DNA of 64,000 bases, from assembly GCF_000003855.2 (NCBI RefSeq), contig NW_003101665.1, positions 62,001 through 126,000 of the forward strand. The letters run 5' to 3'. The stretch is from Blastomyces gilchristii SLH14081 (lineage: Eukaryota > Ascomycota > Eurotiomycetes > Onygenales > Ajellomycetaceae). The notes beneath the pieces are model-generated. The model searched no databases and had not been told where the DNA came from. It worked only from the letters and a program-made list of their open reading frames with translations. A program made the translations under genes and the position numbers. Of this stretch, positions 56,709-64,000 are shown in pieces. Position 1 is the first letter of the stretch; the number at the start of each line of letters is the position of its first letter.

Positions 56709-58146
56709 ATTGATCATGAGAAGATATCTTTCTGAAGAGAGAAGCTTGAATCTCTTATAGACTTACAAATAAGTGAACTATCTAAAGAGAAAGAATATGA
56801 ACAGCATTTGAAGAGAATTTCTACAATTAATATAGAAGACTCTATTATGATTTATTCAGATGACTCAAAAAATAAGACTTTGAATAGATTAGGCGCAGGC
56901 ATTGCTTACACTGAAGATAATATCAATTTTATCTCAGATTTCTGAAATTTAGACTGTGAATCTGAAGTCTTTAATGCTGAACTATTTGCAATAGTGAAAG
57001 CTTTCAAACTCATTGAAATAAAATCTCATAAAAGAGAAAATAGTTTAAAAGAGACATGAATATTCTCTGATAGTCAAGCTGCTTTGAAAAGACTTAGAAA
57101 TAGTCAGATTCATAATGATCAAATGAATCTTGAACTGATTTTAAACTCTGTTTTGAAAATTCAAAAGAGAAGAATATCAAAGCTGATAATTCATCTGCAC
57201 TGAGTTCCTGCTTATATGAATATTCATGACAATGAATTGGCTGATTCAGCTGCAAAAAAGAGTTCAGAATTAAGTAGATCTATACAAAAAATAGTGCTCT
57301 GATCTTGTATAAAGAGAAAGATAAAAGAATCTTGTTTAGATAAATGAAATGAAAGCTGACAGAAATAAAAGAAGAGTATACATTATTCAAGATTTGAAAC
57401 AAAACTCAAGTGAAAATCTTGTTTAATTAAATATAAAAAAAGAAAATATTCTCATCTATAATTCAGCTGAAACTAGAATATGATTATTTCAAATCTTATA
57501 TACAAAGATTTGATGATAGATTTAATTCATAGAAAGCTTATTCTGTAATGAAAATAAAAATTCTGAGTATATTGTAATACACTCTGTATTATACAATTGT
57601 CTCAGAGTCAAATTGAAAGAGAAGTATGATTTAAATTAATTAAATATAAGATTCTTATTCTCAACTGAGACAGAAATTAAATACTTAATAGACTTTCTAT
57701 CAGAAACTCAAGCAGCTACAAGAAAATGACTAAATTCAGAAATATCTGAATATGAAGAGGAGGAAATTGATCAGATATACTCTGTTAAGACAGCTATATA
57801 CTATCTTTTAATAATTTGTTTTATTATAGTCTCTCTTTACTTTACTTTTTCCTTTCTATTCTTTTCTATCTATCTATTTAATGTGTCTATCTTTAAGACT
57901 GTGTTCTCTTTTCTTTTGTCATGATATTGTCAAATGGTTTCAAAGTATCAGAAGATGTTAAAATACTGCAATTTGTAAACAGTTTTTGTATTTTGAGCTG
58001 GAATTTTCTGATTTTGCATATCTGAAATTGGTGAATGTATAATACTTAACTTTATAGATATAGGAAAAACCCTGAGAACTAAAAGTTCTCAGGTAGATGT
58101 CATAGTCTCTGACTGCATATATCTATAATTGAAGAATAATAATAAT
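56709..58146 (+). mobile_element. LINE4, 5'-truncated copy
   Basis: 1438 bp matching LINE1 from about 36728 to its tail, flanked by a 14-bp TSD. It includes the RNase H blocks (YSDDSKN, LGAGIAYTED, DAELFAIVKAF, FSDSQAALKRL, NELADSAAKK), the C-terminal Cys/His region, the 3' stem-loop (58071-58093) and an (AAT)n tail. Several RNase H residues are better kept here than in LINE1 (DAELFAIV and ADSA). 5' truncation is the usual outcome of target-primed reverse transcription. Confidence 0.92.
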
Positions 58147-58160
58147 AATCAGTCTATCAG

Positions 58161-59320
58161 AAAACTTAGAATAGAATCATTCTCATTAACAGAGTCTTCA
58201 AATTTCTTATTTATAACAAGCTGTATTTTATTATCTAGAAGATAGATTGAATTAATTACACTCTCTAAGTCTTTATTGATAATCATCTTCAAAACATCTG
58301 ACTTTTTCTTTGCTAGATGTTATAGTAAGTAGTACTGTCATCTCTGTCTGACATACAGAATGTTCAATTCATTAGACAATTCATTGAATTTTCTTATAGT
58401 ATTTACAGGTGTATTTGCACTCATGTCAAGAGCTTTATCAAATATCACATCTTGTGCAATCTCAAGATGACATGCAATAGAATCTCACACATGATATTGA
58501 TATAATTCTTGATATTTAATCAGCTGTCATTTCTTACTGTCAGTTCTATCTGTGAGCTTATTCAACACTTTCAAATTCTTCTTATAGATCTTGCACTCTC
58601 ATCTCTGTATTCAATGGACAGAAGATTGCATCTCAGTTCAGACTTTAAAAGATGTAAACAGTGTTTCTTTCTTACATGCAAATATCTTTGTTGATATTGA
58701 GAATGTGTTAATTATTATGATCACAGCTTGCATTTCTTCATCTCAGAGCTCTTTCATCAGTCTGCTATTAAATAGCAAGCTTCTTGTCTTCTCTACTATA
58801 ATTCAATTGAAACATTCTATCAGACTGTTCAATTGTGATGTTTTAGATATATTTGTTTCATATGCTATTTCTTTGCTTTGATAATAGGTCTTAAGATCTT
58901 GACTTTTGAACTCTTCTTCATCATCTCAGTGTAGAGTTTTAACTTGATATTATGTAGATATCTTAATATCTGTGATGAAGTTTATTAATCTTGCAGTAGA
59001 TTCTCTCTTTCTCATCATAAGAATTACTCATTCATAATGAGTTATATTATATGTTATACTTAATCAGTAGCTTACACTCTCTTTAGTGAGAGTGTCATTT
59101 CTGTTGAAAAGTGTTTTTTCATCATCTGCCAGATTGATGAAGAATCTCATTATAAGCTTAACAGCTCATGTCATAGATATAAAGATTAAATGTGTTATTT
59201 TTATCTGAATACAGATCTTGCAGAATGATAAAGCTTGTTAGTTAATAATTCTCATCTCTGGACATAAATCTGTCATCATTTTTATAATATCTGTGAGATT
59301 CAGATGTTCTAGCTTTGAAT
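58161..59320 (-). pseudogene. pol: Copia-3 integrase and linker
   Basis: Minus-strand reading gives EFKSQDLKTYYQSKEIAYET, then TSQLNSLIECFNWIIVEKTR, LLFNSRLMKELWDE and MQAVIIIINTFSISTK (about 58650-58930): the last part of the copia integrase core with the catalytic Glu in LIE. It is followed by the linker to RT, with TDRTDSKKWQLI. Stops are few but the zinc domain is badly decayed. The plus-strand open frames at 58509-58694 and 58591-58881 are shadows. Confidence 0.8.
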
Positions 59321-59321
59321 A

Positions 59322-59570
59322 TCATTGTATTATTATAAGTTCTATAATCTTTGTATCATTTCTATCAGATAGTGTTAATATTGTGTTATCTTTCACTTGT
59401 AATGTGTTTGCAGGTTTAAAATTATTATTGACTATAGCAAACTGAATCAAGTCTCTGTATATAACTAGTCTTTTTATCTCATAGATATCATTCTCATTTA
59501 ATCTTGCTGTAAATGAGAACATGCAGTCAGAAGATATAATCAATATAGCATGATTATTCTCATATATCAA
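59322..59570 (-). pseudogene. Copia-3 gag-protease to pre-integrase segment
   Basis: 82 open codons on the minus strand with FKPANTLQVKDNTILTLSDR and TKIIELIIIQ, a copia-type stretch just after the protease active site (family pattern A-G-L-V-G-x-G). It marks the 5'-most part of copia-3 retained before LINE2. Confidence 0.55.
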
Positions 59571-59632
59571 CTGCTTATAGGTATAACCCTCAATGTCACA
59601 GATAAGATATATAAAGATAGTCTTAAGAACAC

Positions 59633-62600
59633 CAACCGCTTCACCACGAACTCGCTTAATTTTTCGAATAAGAACCCGCCGATAGATTCATTGAAAAGCC
59701 CTCAATCATACGAGCATTTTGACCCCATCGCCGACTGCATACCCCGTGTGATGATGGAGTTATCCAGCCAAATGTCAACCAGACATAGTTTGAAACTCCT
59801 GTGTGGGATTATGCCTCATTCATCCCTACCACATCAAAACCCCGGGCCAAATTGCCATACAAATTGTAAGGTGAAGAGACCTAGTTATATGCATCAATCT
59901 TCTTGATTTTGAAAGATCTCTGATCTGTGATTGTGAAGATATCTGAGAAGCAATCTCTGTGAAAACCCTGTCTATCTTTGATGTTTCAAAACATCAATAT
60001 CAAGTCTCACCCTCATATCACTCTTCTCAATCTGGCTCATCTCTGACAGAAAAATACAAAAAGATACCTCAGTAATAATATCAAGTATATAATCAATGAA
60101 TATATCTGAAGTGCAATCTCTATGAAAATTCTGTCTGTCTTTGATGTATCAAGACATTAACATCAAGTCTCACTCTTGTATCATTTCTCTCAATCTAGTC
60201 TATTCTTAGCAGAAAAATACAAAAAGATATCTCAGTAACAGTATTTAATATATAATCAGTAAATAATAACATATCAATAATTATAAAATCAGTATATCTC
60301 AAGATCTGACTGAGTCTTTGATCTTTGTATAGTGAGATATATTAAATCTAGTTTTAATATCTCAATATTCAATAGATTCTGTAAGAGATTGAGAATAGTA
60401 ATACTAGATTTCTATTGACTTTGAGAATTATCTCTATATTAATATAATCATTGATAAAGTCTTCTATTTTAAGATATAAATAATCAGTTTCTCTACATCT
60501 CACTGATAATATTTATATTATTATATAGAAATAGACTTCTATTCTCTATAATATCAAGACTTTGAAGAGGAAAAGTCTTGATAAAGAGTATATAGTAGTA
60601 TTTATCTTAGCAGTTTCTATCTCATTCTTCTACAGCAGGTAATGTAAAAAAAAAAAAAAATCTTAGAATTAGTTTTTTACTTCTCTTAAAAAAGTAAGAT
60701 ATTTTTCTCTGAGTTTTATACAATATTCTTACAAAGAATTAAAAACAGAGTTATTTTCTATCATAATTTTATATTCTTTTAAATAAGAATTACTTTTTCA
60801 GTAGCTGAAGAGCTTTCATTAATACTTAATTCTTTTTTATACTTTGTATTAACTGATTTGAGTTGTACACTTGTTGTATGAAAAGAATTGAATGATTTAG
60901 AATAAAATTAAATAGTTTTAATCAATTTCTCTGTAAAAAATTAACTTAGTTTTTGTCAGTTTTTCTCTTAAAAACTGTCATATTATCTGATTTACTATTA
61001 ATTAATATCATACTTTTTCTCACTATATCTTAAGAAAGAGATTGTAAAGATTTTATTAATTTATCTTAAAAATCAATTTTAATTTATTAGATTCTCTTTA
61101 AAAATCTAACCTAGTTACTGAACTAGTGTGAGAAAAATCAGATATTTTATATATAAAAGTTTTTTATTTTTCTTTTGAAACAGACTGATCAACTTTTCAA
61201 TTTCAAAGAGTTTAATAAATCTCCCAATTAAAACAGTCTAATCAACTTTTCATTGAGTGAGAATAATAAGATTAGAAATACACTCAGTTAATGTGAAAAA
61301 AGATGCTTTCTCAAATACTATTCCTGAGATCGAAATTCTGAAGAGAAGAAAGAAAGAAGAAATAGAGAAATAATAAGTTCTTGAAATACAGACACTTGAA
61401 AAAGTAAGTAAAATTCTTGAAAAGCAGTAACTGAGTAAGATAAATGAAGAAGCTCTGTTAATTCTTCATGCACAGACTAGACAACTACAGAAGATGATCA
61501 AGTTCAAACTTGAAATTTCAAATATAGTTTAAAAAACATTGAAAATTTCTAGTATAATCACTGACTCTTTATTTTACTCTTCTTCTTTTTCTACTTCTTC
61601 TTCTTCTTCTTTAAACTAGAAGAAAATATATGCTTAAGCAGCTAAATCTGCTATCTCTAAACCTGCTATCTCAAAATCTGCTCAAAATTCTGAGAAAATT
61701 AAGAAGAATACTACTCATACTTCTATTCATAGAAAAGTAGAGAAAAAAATGTATAAAGAGAAAAACTTTCAAATCTTCAGAAATAGAAGACTTATTCTCA
61801 AAGTCTTAAATCAGAATATCTTACAGAGAAACAAGCTAAACTTAAATCTTATTTTTAGAATTAGAAATGAAATTAATCAGCAGTTCTTTTATCAGTTAAT
61901 AACTGATATTAAAGTTTAAAAATCAGTTATAGCTTCAATTGAGCTATTCTTCTTTGAAAATTTCATTATTCTGACTACAATGTCTGAATTCAGTGCAGAA
62001 TTCCTTATTCAGAAAAAGAATCTCTGAAAATCAGTAATAGAATCTCTGTTAAATACAATAATTCTATTTGAGAGAGATGAAAAGTGAGACAAATTCATTC
62101 TTTATAATATTTCAGTTGAAATTTTTAACTGTGAAGAAGAAATACTACTTCTTAAAAATAAATTAGAAGAATACAATTCTATTTAACTGAGAAAAAAGTC
62201 TGTATGACTAAATTCAATTGAGTTTAGATAAAGGAGAAGAAATGCCTCTGTTCTAGTATATATAAAGATACTTAAATAATCAAAGATCTCTGAAGTAAGA
62301 GTAGCAGATTTGAAAATGAGACTTCATGAATACAAATGAATCTCAAAGCTCAAACACAGTGTTTAAACTGTCAAAGATATGAACACTTTGTAATCTCTTG
62401 TTTTAGAGACTCAAAATGTGTATTCTATGCTAGAGATCATAAAACTAGTAAGTATAAATATGAAACATGCTTAAAAAGAGATGAAATATATCAACACACT
62501 CTGCTTAAATACTCTAATTGTAAAGAAAAAACATGCATCTAGCTCAAAAGAATGCACATTTACTTCAAGAACTCAAAAGAACTGAAGAAAAGATAAAGCT

Positions 62601-62894
62601 CAAAGTCAATTTAAAACTGAAGAGAATAGTCAAGTCAGTAAACCTACAACTGTAAGCTTAAAAACAAGAAACTCTCAACTATTTAAATCTTCAAACTTCA
62701 ATTCTTCAGCTAAATGTAAATAGAATTTGAATTCTCAAACTTCTGTTAAGATTAGAGAATTGAGAAATGATGCTGATAATAAACTAGATAGAATGCAAGC
62801 AGTTGAGATTCCTGCTTTTTAAAATAGTTATAATCTACTATCTGATGATAGTGATTAGATTCTACTCTATTTCTCCTCTCTTTTAGTATGAATA
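59633..62894 (+). mobile_element. LINE2, 5' half of a Tad1-like LINE
   Basis: Collinear with LINE1 from about 30529 to 33849. The first 250 bases are GC-rich and almost identical to LINE1, followed by the two tandem leader units (59948 and 60113), an A-run near 60646 and ORF1. It ends at gypsy-A3, inserted just after the ORF1/ORF2 junction; the rest of LINE2 would lie beyond the window. Its start and left TSD are not certain because the right TSD is unseen. Confidence 0.88.
61268..62890 (+). pseudogene. LINE2 ORF1, gag-like
   Basis: Matches LINE1 ORF1 but the start ATG is mutated (ATAAGATT where LINE1 has ATGAGTTT). The knuckle region (62336-62542) reads CLNCQRYEHFVISC, a perfect CX2CX4HX4C where LINE1 has Tyr for two positions, then CVFYARDHKTSKYKYETC and YSNCKEKTC. 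A one-base insertion in an A-run near 62527 shifts the frame after the third knuckle. RNA-binding role as in LINE1. Confidence 0.85.
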
Positions 62895-63061
62895 TGTGGT
62901 TCGGAAGAATGTACGACTGCTGGATAATAACACGGCCGCTTCCGAACATGCTTACGAATGTAAAGAAGTCATAGCAGCTACTAATTAATTTAGTATAACA
63001 TATATAAGAAGTCAGTGTACACCTGTAATCATACACTGACTTAAGCAATCTTTGAATCACA
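62895..63061 (+). repeat. Gypsy-A3 5' LTR
   Basis: 167 bp, TGTGGTTCGGAAG to TTTGAATCACA. It is about 12 bp shorter than the A1 LTR because the CGCTTCCAAACATG-type segment is missing. More CpG sites are lost than in A1. TATATAAGAAG retained. Confidence 0.9.
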
Positions 63062-63409
63062 TCAGATAGCATGTCTAGAAACTAGTAAGAAGTGCAGACT
63101 TCTTCAGAGCATGATAAGTTCATCTACAAAGTGATTTATAGTAATCATGTCAGTGTGGTTCTAAAATGCCTCAAAAGATAGTGTATGAAGAAGTAGTGAG
63201 TAGAAGAGTATTCAATTGATGTCACTCTGCTTATTGAGGAAAGATTTCTCACTCAGACAAATATCACATATGCGAACAGATGAGGTGTGAGAAAGAGAAT
63301 GAGAGTGATGAATCAGATTCAAAGAAAATCACTCTCTACTCAGAAGAATAAAAGAAGAGTGATTATCACTGAAGTTGTACAATGATAATAGAAAATGAAA
63401 ATCAGAAAT

Positions 63410-63475
63410 CATGTAATAATATAATAATATAATAATATAATAATATAATAATATAATAATATAACAATATAATAA
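63410..63475 (+). repeat. (AATAT)-type microsatellite in gypsy-A3
   Basis: Repeats of AATAATAT extend the short run present at the same place in gypsy-A1 (about 40520-40545), a simple length expansion within the element leader. Confidence 0.8.
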
Positions 63476-64000
63476 TAGACACTGTATAATTAATAAGAAA
63501 TCACTGAAATGAACATCTTCTCTAGTCAATATAAACAATAACACCCTTCTCTGCTATCTAAACTGAAAGGTATGTAGACTCTCTTAGAGAGTTTACTGAA
63601 AGTAGTAAGAAAAGCAGCTCAGACTGCTGAACTGAAAGTAAAACTCTGTATGTGTATAAGAATTCTAAATGAGATTAAGGCCTTGTATATACAGTGACAG
63701 ACTGAGATGAAAGCTAAGCAATAATTAATATTCACTGTGAATCAGATATTTACTATGAAGAGCTTCATCAACACAATCATCATTATGAATAAGAATAGGA
63801 AAAACCAGGTTATAGACTTACAGTGAGAGATTAAATGATTATACAGATAGATAATTACACTGAATCTGAAGATCTTATTATAATTGTTCATAATTGCTTT
63901 AAAAGTGTATATATTATCTGAGATCATAGTGTAGAATGAGAATCTGAATATGAAATATATCAAGCTAAGAGATCTGCTGAAGTGATCAAGCTTTAATGAT

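Larger units (their letters stand above)
54822..59632 (-). mobile_element. Copia-3 LTR retrotransposon, interrupted
   Basis: Minus-strand Ty1/copia element of a family distinct from copia-1 and copia-2. The 3' LTR is 54822-54912, preceded in sense direction by a polypurine tract (GCAAGGGAAAG, from CTTTCCCTTGC at 54913-54923). Minus-strand domain order: protease region (59570-59322), integrase (about 59000-58500), RT (interrupted by LINE4; about 56690-55700) and RNase H (55560-55115). The 5' side is cut by LINE2 at about 59633, so the 5' LTR is not in the window. The 54870-54970 stretch is GC-richer than the rest. Confidence 0.82.
62895..64000 (+). mobile_element. Gypsy-A3, truncated by the window end
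   Basis: Plus-strand gypsy-A copy: 5' LTR 62895-63061, then leader and N-terminal gag matching gypsy-A1 from 40176 to about 41060. It contains an (ATAATA)n-type repeat at about 63410-63475, longer than in A1. It is inserted in LINE2. The minus-strand open frames here are shadows. Confidence 0.9.

Noticed and set aside
63410..63475. CRISPR-like or clustered repeat
   Set aside because: Simple AT microsatellite without spacers; the host is eukaryotic.
1..64000. Mitochondrial or alternative genetic code with TGA as Trp
   Set aside because: TGA also replaces Trp in dead elements together with TAA for Gln and Asp-to-Asn or Gly-to-Glu changes at catalytic sites, and LTR pairs show the same C-to-T process in non-coding DNA. 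Directed mutation explains all of it.

Overview
The window is 64 kb of AT-rich, repeat-only DNA, most likely a heterochromatic block from a filamentous ascomycete. The repeats point there: Ty3/gypsy and Ty1/copia LTR retrotransposons of fungal type, a Tad1-like LINE with an RNase H domain, a hAT-type MITE, and directed C-to-T decay resembling repeat-induced point mutation (RIP). I see no intact host gene, no rRNA, no CRISPR and no bacterial-style operon. Every coding stretch is a decayed transposon ORF whose breaks are mostly TGA, TAA or TAG in an otherwise continuous frame. One 155-base assembly gap lies at 9248-9402.

Layout, left to right. 1-4.5 kb: decayed ORF on the minus strand resembling fungal DUF6589 proteins. 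4.56-7.5 kb: two copies of a 505-506 bp MITE and a CT-rich minisatellite followed by its purine-rich reverse complement. 7.5-11.4 kb: truncated gypsy-C (minus). 11.4-14.8 kb: copia-1 (minus). 14.8-16.8 kb: unassigned. 16.8-17.85 kb: internally deleted gypsy-A2 (minus).

17.85-54.71 kb: one 3' half of a LINE (LINE3) split into four fragments by three insertions: gypsy-B1 (17891-23559), a composite copia-2 unit (about 25440-39435) and gypsy-B2 (39946-54341). Copia-2 holds a SINE-like element (29106-29490), a full-length LINE1 (30519-38180) and a solo gypsy-B LTR (38857-39259). Gypsy-B2 holds a complete gypsy-A1 (39997-48172) and a third MITE (52741-53246). Most of these insertions are supported by target-site duplications (TSDs) I could read. 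54.8-59.6 kb: copia-3 (minus), containing a 5'-truncated LINE4 (56709-58146). 59.6-62.9 kb: LINE2, cut by gypsy-A3, which runs off the window.

How it fits together. LINE1 is the reference element: a 5' leader with two tandem units of about 165 bp, a gag-like ORF1 with CCHC knuckles, an ORF2 with endonuclease, reverse transcriptase and RNase H, a 3' stem-loop and an (AAT)n tail. The SINE-like element has tRNA-type A and B boxes, its own 11-bp TSD and a 3' end resembling the LINE 3' end, so it may use the LINE machinery. Decay is concentrated at CpG and CpC sites (TGG becomes TGA), not mainly CpA as in classical Neurospora RIP. Sequences present in few copies (LINE 5' leaders, the solo LTR, the SINE, MITE copy 1, the outer ends of the minisatellite) stay GC-richer. 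All alignments and domain calls were made by eye.
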